A stretch of 64,000 nucleotides of DNA, from the NCBI RefSeq assembly GCF_014650815.1, contig NZ_BMVR01000006.1, forward strand, positions 363,912 to 427,911, written 5' to 3'. The translations under genes and the position numbers were made by a program. The notes under the pieces are model-generated. The model worked only from the letters and a program-made list of their open reading frames with translations. It did no database searches and was not told the DNA's origin. This DNA is from Streptomyces flavofungini (lineage in GTDB: Bacteria; Actinomycetota; Actinomycetes; Streptomycetales; Streptomycetaceae). Shown here piece by piece: positions 42,244 through 50,611 of this stretch; position 1 is the stretch's first letter, and the number at the start of each line of letters is the position of its first letter.

Positions 42244-43164
42244 TCAGGCCTGCTGGTGGTGCAGGCCCAGGTTTTCGTAGATCTCCAGCGTCGCCGTGGA
42301 GTTGTTCAAGGTGATGAAGTGCAGCCCCGGCACGCCCTCGGCCAGCAGCCGCGCGCAGAACTCCGTCGCGAACTCGATGCCAATGGAGCGTACAGCGGCG
42401 GGATCGTCTTGGGACCTGAGGATGCGCTCTTTCAGTTCGGGCGGGAAGTCCGCGTTGCTGAGCTGCGGCAATCGCTCCAGTTGGCGCACGTTCGTCACCG
42501 GCATGATCTCCGGGATGATCGGCGTCCCGCAGCCGGCCGCCTCGACGCGGTCGCGCAGGCGCAGGTATTCCTCCGGGTGGAAGAACATCTGGGTGATCGC
42601 GTAGTCGGCGCCCGCGCGGCACTTGTCGACGAAGTGCGCGACGTCCGTCTCCCAGCTCTCGGAGCGGGGGTGCATCGCCGGGAAGGCGGCGACGCCGACA
42701 CAGAAGTCGCCCGACTCCTTGATGAGCCGCACCAGTTCGGCGGCGTAGGTCAGCCCCTCGGGGTGCTTGACCCAGTCGCCCATCGGGTCGCCGGGCGGGT
42801 CGCCGCGCAGCGCGAGCATGTTGCGGATCCCGGCGTCCGCGTACTGCCCGATGATGTTGCGCAGTTCGGCGACGGAGTGGTCGACGGCGGTGAGGTGGGC
42901 GACGGGCGTCAGTGTCGAGTCGGCGACGATCTGCTGGGTCTCGCGCACCGTGCCCGCGCGCGTGGAGCCGCCGGCACCGTACGTCACGGAGACGAAGCTG
43001 GGTGCGACGGCCTCGACGCGGCGCAGCGAGTTCCACAGGATCCGCTCGCCCTTGGGGGTCTTCGGCGCCGAGAACTCGAACGAGTACGTGGTTTTGCCGG
43101 TCGCGAGCATGTCACGCACGGTGCGTGCGCGGTCAGTCCTGGTGGAAGCAGTGCCTAGGGCCAT
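42244..43164 (-). CDS. metF: 5,10-methylenetetrahydrofolate reductase MetF
   Basis: Flavin enzyme reducing methylene-THF to methyl-THF for methionine synthesis. 306 residues in an (alpha/beta)8 barrel: N-terminal SFEFSAPKTPKGERILWNSL with the catalytic Glu segment, FVSVTYGAGGSTRAGTVRE, the NMLALRGDPPGDPMG loop, and ADYAITQMFFHPEEYLRLRD. The start ATG has TAACCT at 43171-43176 six bases upstream and no SD, suggesting a leaderless mRNA. No S-box or B12 element is recognised upstream. Confidence 0.97.
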   Translation of the reverse strand: MALGTASTRTDRARTVRDMLATGKTTYSFEFSAPKTPKGERILWNSLRRVEAVAPSFVSVTYGAGGSTRAGTVRETQQIVADSTLTPVAHLTAVDHSVAELRNIIGQYADAGIRNMLALRGDPPGDPMGDWVKHPEGLTYAAELVRLIKESGDFCVGVAAFPAMHPRSESWETDVAHFVDKCRAGADYAITQMFFHPEEYLRLRDRVEAAGCGTPIIPEIMPVTNVRQLERLPQLSNADFPPELKERILRSQDDPAAVRSIGIEFATEFCARLLAEGVPGLHFITLNNSTATLEIYENLGLHHQQA

Positions 43165-43323
43165 ACCGGCAGGTTAGCCAGGCTGGGGCGGTCCCCCAAC
43201 CGCACGTTGGTCATTTGTCCCGTTAGTCGGTTTGTTGTCCACGCATCGGACACCATGGGGGGGTTGCTCAAACAGGCGTACGGATACCGGGTGGGGCGCA
43301 CAGAAGTGCGGGCACGGTGGCCG

Positions 43324-43995
43324 TCAGGCCGTACGCAGGCGCTTCGCGAAGTCCGCGGCGGCGGCGCCGGGGTCGTCCGCCTCCGTGAGGGCGCGGACGA
43401 CCACCACCCGGCGCGCGCCCGCCTCGATGACCTCGTCCAGATTGCCCGCGTCGATGCCGCCGATGGCGAACCACGGGCGGTCGGTGCCGAGCGCGGCCGT
43501 GTACCGGACCAGGTCGAGGCCCGGGGCGTGGCGGCCCGGCTTCGTGGGCGTCGGCCAGCACGGGCCGGTACAGAAGTAGTCCACGCCGTCCTGGACGGCG
43601 GCCGCGGCGGCCTCGTGCTCGGCGTGCGTGGAGCGGCCGACGAGGACGTCGTCGCTGGTGGCGCCGAGGATGGCGCGGGCCGCGGGCACGGGCAGGTCGC
43701 CCTGGCCCAGGTGCAGCACGTCGGCGCCGACGGCGTGGGCGACGTCCGCGCGGTCGTTCACCGCGAGAAGCTTGCCGTGGCGGCGGCAGGCGTCCGCGAA
43801 GACCTGGAGGTGGTCCAGCTCCTCCGCGGCCTCCATGCCCTTGTCGCGCAGCTGCACGATGTCGACGCCGCCCGCGAGGACGGCGTCCAGGAACTCGGGG
43901 AGGTCCCCCTGGCGCTTGCGCGCGTCGACGCACAGGTAGAGCAGGGCGTCGGCGAGCCGGGCGCGCGCGGAGGCGCCCGCCGTGTCGGTGGCCAT
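43324..43995 (-). CDS. thiE: Thiamine phosphate synthase ThiE
   Basis: Joins HMP-PP and thiazole phosphate to thiamine phosphate. 223 residues in a TIM barrel: YLCVDARKRQGDLPEFLDAV, the substrate loops DIVQLRDKG and VNDRADVAHAVGADVLHLGQ, then VGRSTHAEHEA and ...GTDRPWFAIGGIDAGNLDEV. SD GGGGGGA upstream. It is read away from the thiO-thiS-thiG operon across two intervening genes and shows no TPP element of its own, so its control may differ from that operon. Confidence 0.95.
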   Translation of the reverse strand: MATDTAGASARARLADALLYLCVDARKRQGDLPEFLDAVLAGGVDIVQLRDKGMEAAEELDHLQVFADACRRHGKLLAVNDRADVAHAVGADVLHLGQGDLPVPAARAILGATSDDVLVGRSTHAEHEAAAAAVQDGVDYFCTGPCWPTPTKPGRHAPGLDLVRYTAALGTDRPWFAIGGIDAGNLDEVIEAGARRVVVVRALTEADDPGAAAADFAKRLRTA

Positions 43996-44017
43996 GAAGA
44001 GGTCCCCCCGTGTCGGT

Positions 44018-44061
44018 GGCGTACGGGCCGGGGCCGGAGCTCCGGCCCCGGCCCGTACGCC
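44018..44061 (-). terminator. Loopless palindromic hairpin after the Rv2175c-like gene
   Basis: Perfect 44-bp palindrome (two 22-bp arms, centre 44039/44040), 17 bp after the stop on the minus strand. It isolates thiE from the upstream gene. Confidence 0.8.
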
Positions 44062-44077
44062 GGACGGTTGTTTCAGG

Positions 44078-44443
44078 TCAGACGGCGAGCGCCTGCGCGC
44101 GGCGCTTCACCTCCGTCCCGCGATTCTCGCTCAGGGCCTGCGCGGGGGTGCCGGGCAGGGTCGGGTCGGGGGTGAAGAGCCACTCCAGCGCCTCTTCGTC
44201 GGTGAAGCCGTCGTCCCGCAGGAGCGTCAAGGTGCCTACCAGGCCCTTGACCACCTTGTCGCCGTCGATGAAGGCGGCGGGTACCTGGAGCGCGCGGTTC
44301 TCACCGCGGCGCACGGCGATCAGCTGGCCCTCCTTGACCAGCTGGCGCACGCGCGTCACCTCGACGTCGAGCATCTCTGCGATGTCGGGGAGGTGCAGCC
44401 AGGCGGGTACGAGAGCATCGGTCTTTGCGTCAATCTCGGTCAC
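44078..44443 (-). CDS. Rv2175c-like DNA-binding protein
   Basis: 121 residues: a winged helix-turn-helix (LHLPDIAEMLDVEVTRVRQL, VKEGQLIAVRRGENRALQVP) and a C-terminal dimerisation part (DGFTDEEALEWLFTPDPTLP). In Mycobacterium tuberculosis Rv2175c binds DNA and is phosphorylated on N-terminal Thr9 by the adjacent kinase PknL. Here a PASTA kinase lies 4 kb away and Thr8 lies in the same N-terminal position, so similar control is possible (inference). Confidence 0.88.
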   Translation of the reverse strand: MTEIDAKTDALVPAWLHLPDIAEMLDVEVTRVRQLVKEGQLIAVRRGENRALQVPAAFIDGDKVVKGLVGTLTLLRDDGFTDEEALEWLFTPDPTLPGTPAQALSENRGTEVKRRAQALAV

Positions 44444-44564
44444 GGATCAAGCGTGCCATTTCTGGCCGGGGGCCGGTAGCGGGGATGGGGTGCGGGTGCG
44501 CCCTCCTGTGCCCCCTGGGGGTACGTGGGGCCCGTGGTCCTCGGGGTGACCGGCGGCGGGGCGG

Positions 44565-45791
44565 TCAGGACGTGACGGCGCGCTTCAGGGGCACAGCCGG
44601 GTCCGCGGCCAAGGCCGGATCCAGGCGGGTCGCGGACTCGATCAGCTTGCGGCCCTGGGCGAGGTCCCGGGGGCGGCCCACCGCGAGGAGGGCTGACAGC
44701 GCGCCGTCCCGGAGCCAGCAGACCGACCAGGCGGGGGTCGTGGGGTCGCCGCGCCAGATCAGGTCGTCGCCGGGGGCGTGGTGGCCCGCGTACTGGACGA
44801 AGCGGCCGAACTGCTCGGACCAGAAGTACGGGACCGGGTCGTAGGCCGCCGGGCTCTCGCCGATGATGTCGGCGGCGACCGTGCGCGGGCCCTGGACGGC
44901 GTTGTCCCAGTGGTGCACGAGCAGGCGCTCCCCGTACCGCCCCGAAGGGAAGGACGCGCAGTCGCCGACCGCGTACACATCGGGCGCGGACGTGCGCAGA
45001 TGGTCGTCGGCCAGGACCTCGCGGTGGGCTCCGAGCGCGATGCCGGAGCCCGCGAGCCACGCCGTCGCGGGCCGCGCGCCGATGCCGACGACGACGGCAC
45101 CCGCCGCCAGCCGCGTGCCGTCGTCGAGGAACACCGCGCCCGGCTCGACGCGCTCCACGCGCGCGTGGGTGCGCAGTTCGGCCCCGGCGTCCGCGTACCA
45201 AGCCGTCATCGGCGCCGCGACCTCGGCGGGCAGCACCCCCGCGAGCGGGCGGTCGGCGGCCTCCACCACGGTCACCGGGCAGCCCGCGTCCCGGGCCGCC
45301 GTGGCGAACTCGGCGCCGATCCAGCCCGCGCCGACGACCACGACGTCCTGCCCTTCGGCGAGGACCGGCCGCAGCCGCTCGGCGTCGTCGAGGGTGCGCA
45401 GCAGGTGCACGCCGGGGACGCCCTCGGAGCCGGGCAGGCGAATCGGTTCGGCACCGGTCGCCAGGACCAGGGTGTCGTACGCGACCGGGCCCGCCTCGGT
45501 GTCCAGTTCGTGGTCGGCGGGGCGGACGCCGGTGACGTCGACGCCGAGCCGCAGTTCGATGCCGAGGGCCTCGAAGTCGATGTCGAAGGCCGAGCCCTCC
45601 GCCTTGCCGAGCAGCACCGCCTTCGACAACGGCGGCCGGTCGTACGGCTGATGGGGCTCCGCGCCGATCAGCGTGACCGTGCCCGTGAACCCCTGCTCGC
45701 GCAGCGCCACCGCCGACCGCACCCCGGCCATCCCGGCGCCGACGATCACGACGCGCCGCCCCGATTCCACCTGCTTCTGCTCATCGCTCAC
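44565..45791 (-). CDS. FAD-dependent ferredoxin/rubredoxin reductase-type oxidoreductase
   Basis: 408 residues: FAD motif RVVIVGAGMAGVRSAVALRE, NAD motif DVVVVGAGWIGAEFATAA, second FAD motif DVYAVGDCASFPSG, and C-terminal reductase domain (FWSEQFGRFVQYAGHH). It resembles reductases serving P450s or ring dioxygenases; no ferredoxin or P450 is adjacent. The GTG has TACAGT (45799-45804) seven bases upstream and no SD, so the mRNA is probably leaderless. Divergent from the thiO riboswitch. Confidence 0.92.
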   Translation of the reverse strand: MSDEQKQVESGRRVVIVGAGMAGVRSAVALREQGFTGTVTLIGAEPHQPYDRPPLSKAVLLGKAEGSAFDIDFEALGIELRLGVDVTGVRPADHELDTEAGPVAYDTLVLATGAEPIRLPGSEGVPGVHLLRTLDDAERLRPVLAEGQDVVVVGAGWIGAEFATAARDAGCPVTVVEAADRPLAGVLPAEVAAPMTAWYADAGAELRTHARVERVEPGAVFLDDGTRLAAGAVVVGIGARPATAWLAGSGIALGAHREVLADDHLRTSAPDVYAVGDCASFPSGRYGERLLVHHWDNAVQGPRTVAADIIGESPAAYDPVPYFWSEQFGRFVQYAGHHAPGDDLIWRGDPTTPAWSVCWLRDGALSALLAVGRPRDLAQGRKLIESATRLDPALAADPAVPLKRAVTS

Positions 45792-45836
45792 CCGATCAAC
45801 TGTAGGACGGCACCCCCGCCCGTGGACACGACGGGC

Positions 45837-45866
45837 TTAACTGCCCGCGGGACGACGGGCTACGCT
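45837..45866 (+). promoter_or_regulatory. Candidate promoter of the TPP riboswitch-thiOSG operon
   Basis: TTAACT (45837-45842) and TACGCT (45861-45866) with an 18-bp spacer lie just upstream of the aptamer. Moderate match to a housekeeping promoter. Confidence 0.5.
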
Positions 45867-45879
45867 GACCGTGCAGAGC

Positions 45880-45973
45880 ACTCGCGGGAGCCCGGACGCA
45901 CCGGGCTGAGAGGGAGGCTGGGACGGCCTCCGACCGTACGAACCTGATCCGGGTCATGCCGGCGAAGGGAGGG
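45880..45973 (+). ncRNA. TPP riboswitch (THI element)
   Basis: Contains the conserved CTGAGAGG (45906-45913) and CCTGATCCGGGTCATGCCGG core (45943-45962), followed by GCGAAGGGAG. The 3' strand of the P1 helix contains the SD (GAAGGGAGG), so TPP binding should hide it and switch off translation of thiO. Placement upstream of thiOSG is standard in actinobacteria. Confidence 0.95.
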
Positions 45974-45984
45974 GCTGGACGCCC

Positions 45985-47259
45985 ATGCGTTCCCGTACGA
46001 GTCCAGATACGAGTACGAGTCCAGATACGAGGACGAATTCAACGACGAGTCCGCGTACCCGTGCGACGACGAGCACCGACGTCCTCGTCATCGGTGGTGG
46101 TGTCATCGGGCTCGTCACCGCCTGGCGGGCCGCGCAGCGCGGTCTCGCCGTCACCGTCGTCGACCCCGAGCCGGGCGGCGGCGCGGCGCAGGTCGCGGCG
46201 GGCATGCTGGCCGCCGTCACCGAGCTCCACCACGGCGAGCAGACCCTGCTCGGCCTCAACCTGGCCTCCGCGCGCCGCTATCCGGACTTCGTGGCCGAGC
46301 TGACGGAAGCGACCGGGCACGACGTCGGCTACCGCGCGTGCGGCACACTCGCCGTCGCCCTCGACTCCGACGACCGCGCCCACCTGCGCGAACTGCACGC
46401 CCTCCAGCAGCGGTCGGGGCTCACCCCGGAGTGGCTGAACGGCCGCGAGTGCCGACGGCTCGAACCGATGCTCGCTCCGGGGGTGCGGGGCGGGCTGCGC
46501 GTCGACGACGACCATCAGGTCGACCCGCGCAGGCTCGCGGCCGCGCTCGTCGTGGCCTGCGAACAGGCCGGGGTGAGGTTCACGCGCGCGTGGGCGCGGG
46601 AGCTCTCGCTGGTACGGGACCGGGCCACCGGTGTCGTGCTCGCCGACGGCACCGCGCTGGCCGCCGGGCAGACGGTGCTCGCCGGGGGCAGCCTCAGCGG
46701 GCGGCTCGCGGGGGTGCCCGCCGCCGTACTGCCGCCGGTGCGGCCCGTGAAGGGGCAGGTGCTGCGGCTGACGGTGCCGGGGCGGTACGCGCCGTTCCTG
46801 AGCCGCACGGTGCGCGCCGTCGTCCGCGGCAGCCACGTCTACCTGGTGCCGCGGGTCAGCGGTGAGCTGGTCGTCGGCGCGACCAGCGAGGAGCTGGGCT
46901 GGGACACGACGGTCACGGCGGGGGGCGTGTACGAGTTGCTGCGCGACGCCCACGAACTCGTACCCGGCATCACGGAGCTGCCGCTCACGGAGACGCGCGC
47001 CGGACTGCGGCCCGCCTCCCCCGACAACGCGCCGTTCCTCGGCCCCACCGCGCTGCCCGGTCTGCACCTGGCCACCGGCCACTACCGCAACGGCGTCCTC
47101 CTGACGCCCGTCACCGGGGACGTCCTGGCGCACGCCCTGACCACGGGTGAACTGCCGGACGAGGCGCGGGCGTTCACGCCGGAGCGGTTCGCCTCCGGTC
47201 CGCAGCCGCTCACCACGACCACTCCCTCCCCCGAGCACCTCACGGAGCTGTCCGCATGA
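45985..47259 (+). CDS. thiO: Glycine oxidase ThiO
   Basis: FAD enzyme oxidising glycine to iminoglycine for the thiazole ring of thiamine. 424 residues: dinucleotide motif DVLVIGGGVIGLVTAWRAAQ, then the DAAO-like fold and C-terminal TETRAGLRPASPDNAPFLGP and LATGHYRNGVLLTP. The first 31 residues are Ser/Thr/Asp/Arg-rich (TSPDTSTSPDTR), arising from an 18-bp direct repeat right after the riboswitch; this stretch is not part of the fold. An internal start cannot be excluded. Stop overlaps thiS by ATGA. Confidence 0.94.
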   Translation: MRSRTSPDTSTSPDTRTNSTTSPRTRATTSTDVLVIGGGVIGLVTAWRAAQRGLAVTVVDPEPGGGAAQVAAGMLAAVTELHHGEQTLLGLNLASARRYPDFVAELTEATGHDVGYRACGTLAVALDSDDRAHLRELHALQQRSGLTPEWLNGRECRRLEPMLAPGVRGGLRVDDDHQVDPRRLAAALVVACEQAGVRFTRAWARELSLVRDRATGVVLADGTALAAGQTVLAGGSLSGRLAGVPAAVLPPVRPVKGQVLRLTVPGRYAPFLSRTVRAVVRGSHVYLVPRVSGELVVGATSEELGWDTTVTAGGVYELLRDAHELVPGITELPLTETRAGLRPASPDNAPFLGPTALPGLHLATGHYRNGVLLTPVTGDVLAHALTTGELPDEARAFTPERFASGPQPLTTTTPSPEHLTELSA

Positions 47260-47477
47260 CCACGCCGTTCGCCGCACTGGCCGTCTCCGTCAACGGAGAA
47301 GTACGAGACGTGGCCGCCGGGACCACGCTCGACACCGTCGTCGCCCAACTGTCCACCGCGCACTCCGGTGTCGCCGCCGCCCTCAACGAAACCGTCGTCC
47401 CGCGCGCGGAGTGGGCCGCCACCGCGCTCAGCGACGGCGACCGGGTCGAAGTCCTCACCGCCGTCCAGGGAGGCTGA
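47256..47477 (+). CDS. thiS: Sulfur carrier protein ThiS
   Basis: 73-residue ubiquitin-like protein that carries sulfur as a C-terminal thiocarboxylate. It ends in VLTAVQGG with the essential Gly-Gly. MTTPFAALAVSVNGEVRDVA is the N-terminal strand. Its start overlaps the thiO stop (ATGA) and its stop is 5 bp before thiG, so all three are coupled. No adenylating thiF is present in the window. Confidence 0.96.
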   Translation: MTTPFAALAVSVNGEVRDVAAGTTLDTVVAQLSTAHSGVAAALNETVVPRAEWAATALSDGDRVEVLTAVQGG

Positions 47478-47482
47478 CGCAC

Positions 47483-48277
47483 ATGGCTGACGACCCCTTC
47501 GTCATCGGCGGCCTCACCCTGTCGTCGCGGCTGATCATGGGTACGGGCGGTGCGCCCAGCCTCGACGTCCTGGAACGGTCCCTCAGCGCCTCCGGGACGG
47601 AGCTGACCACGGTCGCGATGCGGCGGCTCGACCCCGGCGTCCAGGGCTCCGTGCTGTCCGTCCTCGACCGGCTCGGCATCCGCGTGCTGCCGAACACGGC
47701 CGGGTGCTTCACCGCGGGCGAGGCCGTGCTGACGGCGCGGCTCGCCCGCGAAGCCCTGGGCACCGACCTGATCAAGCTGGAGGTGATCGCGGACGAGCGC
47801 ACCCTGCTGCCCGACCCGGTGGAACTCCTCGACGCCGCCGAGGCCCTCGTCGACGACGGCTTCACCGTCCTGCCGTACACCAACGACGACCCCGTGCTCG
47901 CCCGCAAGCTGGAGGACGTGGGCTGCGCCGCCGTCATGCCGCTCGGCTCCCCCATCGGCTCCGGGCTCGGCATCCGCAACCCGCACAACTTCCAGCTCAT
48001 CGTGGAGCAGGCGAGCGTGCCGGTGATCCTGGACGCCGGGGCCGGTACGGCGTCGGACGCGGCGCTCGCCATGGAGCTGGGCTGCGCCGGCGTGATGCTC
48101 GCGTCGGCCGTGACGCGGGCGCGGGAGCCCGTCCTCATGGCCGAGGCGATGCGCCACGGCGTCCTGGCGGGCCGCCTCGCGCACCTGGGCGGCCGCATCC
48201 CGCGCCGCCACTTCGCCGAGGCCTCCTCACCTACGGAGGGCCGGGCGGCCCTCGACCCGGAACGCCCCGCGTTCTGA
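47483..48277 (+). CDS. thiG: Thiazole synthase ThiG
   Basis: Builds thiazole phosphate from DXP, iminoglycine and ThiS thiocarboxylate. 264 residues, TIM barrel: FVIGGLTLSSRLIMGTGGAP, the Schiff-base Lys in DLIKLEVIADERTLLPDP, and phosphate loops MPLGSPIGSGLGIRNPHN and VILDAGAGTASDAALAMELG. SD AGGGAGG at 47467-47473. A weak hairpin of GGCGCCCGCA type follows before the kinase gene. Confidence 0.97.
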   Translation: MADDPFVIGGLTLSSRLIMGTGGAPSLDVLERSLSASGTELTTVAMRRLDPGVQGSVLSVLDRLGIRVLPNTAGCFTAGEAVLTARLAREALGTDLIKLEVIADERTLLPDPVELLDAAEALVDDGFTVLPYTNDDPVLARKLEDVGCAAVMPLGSPIGSGLGIRNPHNFQLIVEQASVPVILDAGAGTASDAALAMELGCAGVMLASAVTRAREPVLMAEAMRHGVLAGRLAHLGGRIPRRHFAEASSPTEGRAALDPERPAF

Positions 48278-48389
48278 ACCTCCGGCGCCCGCACGGGGGC
48301 GTTCGGCGTCGGTCACAGGTGCGCTGCAGTCTCGCTGGTCCGGAGCCCGCGGGGGCCGGACCCGATGCGGCGCCTCGTAGACTCCCCCC

Positions 48390-50420
48390 GTGGACACGAC
48401 CCTCAAGGACCCGCTCGTCGGGCAGGTGCTCGACGGCCGCTATCGCGTCGACGGACGGATCGCGGTCGGCGGGATGGCCACGGTCTACCGGGCCGTGGAC
48501 ACCCGCCTCGACCGCGTGCTCGCCCTGAAGGTGATGCACCCGACGCTGGCGGCCGACGCCACCTTCGTCGACCGCTTCATCCGCGAGGCGAAGTCGGTGG
48601 CCCGCCTCGCGCACCCGAACGTGGTCGGGGTCTTCGACCAGGGCACCGACGGCGCGTACGTGTATCTGGCGATGGAGTACATCGCCGGGTGCACGCTCCG
48701 CGACGTACTGCGCGAGCGCGGCGCCCTGCGCCCCCGCGCCGCCCTGGACATCCTGGAGCCCGTGCTCGCCGCCCTCGGCGCCGCGCACCGCGCCGGGTTC
48801 GTGCACCGCGACATGAAGCCGGAGAACGTCCTCATAGGGGACGACGGCCGGGTGAAGGTCGCCGACTTCGGCCTCGTACGGGCCGTGGACTCCGTCACGA
48901 ACACCACGGGCACGGTCCTCGGCACGGTCTCGTACCTCGCTCCGGAGCAGATCGAGCACGGCACGGCCGACACCCGGGTCGACGTGTACGCCTCCGGGGT
49001 CGTCCTCTACGAAATGCTCACCGGCGCCAAGCCGCACCAGGGCGACTCCCCCGCCCAGGTCCTCTACCAGCACCTCAACGAGGACGTACCGCCGCCCTCC
49101 GCCGCCGTACCGGGCCTCGCCTTCGAGCTCGACGAGCTGGTCGCGTCGGCGACCGCGCGCAACCCCGACCTGCGCCCCCACGACGCGGTGGCCCTCCTCG
49201 GGCAGCTCCGCGAGGCGCGGTTCGCGCTCACCGAGGCGCAGTTGGACGCGATACCCCCGCAGGCGCGCGGCACCGAGGCCGAGAGCGGCAACGGGCACGG
49301 CGGCTCCGAGGACCGTACGAGCGTCATCCCGCGCGCCGCACGCTCCGTACAGCTGCCCCTGCCCATCGGACAGGAGCCGCGGACCCCCGCGGATCCGCGC
49401 GCCGCCCTGCGGCAGGAGCCCGACCCCCGGCAGGACGGGCTCCACCACACCAGCGTGCTGCGGACCCCGCCGCCCGGACCGCCCCCGGCGTCCCCGGCGT
49501 CCCCCGCGGCGCGGCTCCGGCAGCGCCTGAACACCCGTCGCGGGATGACCGCCGCGATAGCCGCCGTCCTGCTGGTCCTCGGGCTCGGCGCGGGCGTCTG
49601 GTACATCAACTCGGGCCAGTTCACGACGGTCCCCGCCCTCCTCGCGAAGACCGAGGCCGACGCCCGCAAGCGGCTCGACGACGCCGGTCTCGACGTGCGC
49701 AAGGTCAAGCGCGCGTACAGCGACACCGACAAGCGCGGCACGGTCATCGCGACCGACCCCGATGTCGGCGAACGCATCCGGCACAACGGCAAGGTGACGC
49801 TGACCGTGTCCCTCGGCCCGGAGACCGTCAAGGTGCCGGACCTCGAAGGCACGCCCCTGGACAAGGCGAAGGACCAGCTCGACGACGCGGGCCTCGGGGC
49901 CGGCATGGTCACGAAGTCCTTCAGCGAGGACGTCGAGAAGGGCTCCGTGATCAGCACGGACCCGGGCGCCGGGAAGGTCCGCAAGGCCGGCTCGGCCGTC
50001 GCGATCGTCGTCAGCAAGGGCCGCGCCGTCCAGCCGCCCGACGTCACCGGCGAGTCCGAGAGCGATGCCCGCGACGCGCTGGAGGAGGCCGGTCTGAAGG
50101 TGCGGATCGCCCCGGAGCGGGTCACCTCCGAGGAGGAGGACAAGGGCGATGTCCTGGAGCAGTCGCCGAACCCGAGCAAGAAGCTCTCCGAGGGCGACAC
50201 GGTCACGCTGACCATCTCCAAGGGCCCGCCGCTGGTCGAGGTCCCGGACGTCGAGGGCATGAGCGTCGACGACGCCAAGGACAAGCTGGAAGAGGCCGGT
50301 TTCGACGTCGACGAGGACCGCGGCCTGCTCGACATCTTCGCGGACAAGGTGAAGGACCAGTCGGTGGACGGCGGCGACAAGGCTCCCAAGGGGTCGACGA
50401 TCACCATCAAGATCGGCTGA
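48390..50420 (+). CDS. PASTA-domain Ser/Thr protein kinase (PknB/PknL type)
   Basis: 676 residues. Cytoplasmic Hanks kinase: glycine loop IAVGGMATVYRA, Lys in LALKVM, HRDMKPENVLI, DFG in VADFGLVRA and GTVSYLAPEQ. Then a Pro-rich linker (280-390), one membrane helix (MTAAIAAVLLVLGLGAGVWY), and four extracytoplasmic PASTA repeats that sense muropeptides or lipid II. The GTG has TAGACT (48378-48383) six bases upstream and no SD, so probably leaderless. With the Rv2175c-like gene and DAHP synthase nearby, the layout matches the mycobacterial pknL locus. Confidence 0.95.
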   Translation: MDTTLKDPLVGQVLDGRYRVDGRIAVGGMATVYRAVDTRLDRVLALKVMHPTLAADATFVDRFIREAKSVARLAHPNVVGVFDQGTDGAYVYLAMEYIAGCTLRDVLRERGALRPRAALDILEPVLAALGAAHRAGFVHRDMKPENVLIGDDGRVKVADFGLVRAVDSVTNTTGTVLGTVSYLAPEQIEHGTADTRVDVYASGVVLYEMLTGAKPHQGDSPAQVLYQHLNEDVPPPSAAVPGLAFELDELVASATARNPDLRPHDAVALLGQLREARFALTEAQLDAIPPQARGTEAESGNGHGGSEDRTSVIPRAARSVQLPLPIGQEPRTPADPRAALRQEPDPRQDGLHHTSVLRTPPPGPPPASPASPAARLRQRLNTRRGMTAAIAAVLLVLGLGAGVWYINSGQFTTVPALLAKTEADARKRLDDAGLDVRKVKRAYSDTDKRGTVIATDPDVGERIRHNGKVTLTVSLGPETVKVPDLEGTPLDKAKDQLDDAGLGAGMVTKSFSEDVEKGSVISTDPGAGKVRKAGSAVAIVVSKGRAVQPPDVTGESESDARDALEEAGLKVRIAPERVTSEEEDKGDVLEQSPNPSKKLSEGDTVTLTISKGPPLVEVPDVEGMSVDDAKDKLEEAGFDVDEDRGLLDIFADKVKDQSVDGGDKAPKGSTITIKIG

Positions 50421-50433
50421 GCCAGGGCCTGAG

Positions 50434-50485
50434 GATCGTGGCCGGGTTCCGCTGAGCACGTGCTCAGCGGAACCCGGCCACGATC
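50434..50485 (+). terminator. 52-bp loopless palindrome after the kinase gene
   Basis: Two perfect 26-bp arms meet at 50459/50460, 14 bp after the stop codon. Very strong hairpin potential; likely intrinsic terminator. Confidence 0.8.
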
Positions 50486-50575
50486 GGTGCGGCACCCGCC
50501 CGGCGGAACCCGGCCACGATCCGTGCGGCACCCGCCCGGCGGGATTCGGCCACGATCCACGGAGCGGCCCCGCGC
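50468..50575. repeat. 36-bp tandem repeat, three copies, seeded by the terminator arm
   Basis: Units start at 50468, 50504 and 50540, containing CGGAACCCGGCCACGATC and GTGCGGCACCCGCCCGG. The first two differ by one base; the third is diverged. The first unit shares its first 18 bp with the right arm of the terminator palindrome. Confidence 0.85.
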
Positions 50576-50611
50576 CCGGCGCCGCCTTCGCCCCGTGCCA
50601 CCCTGGACCGC

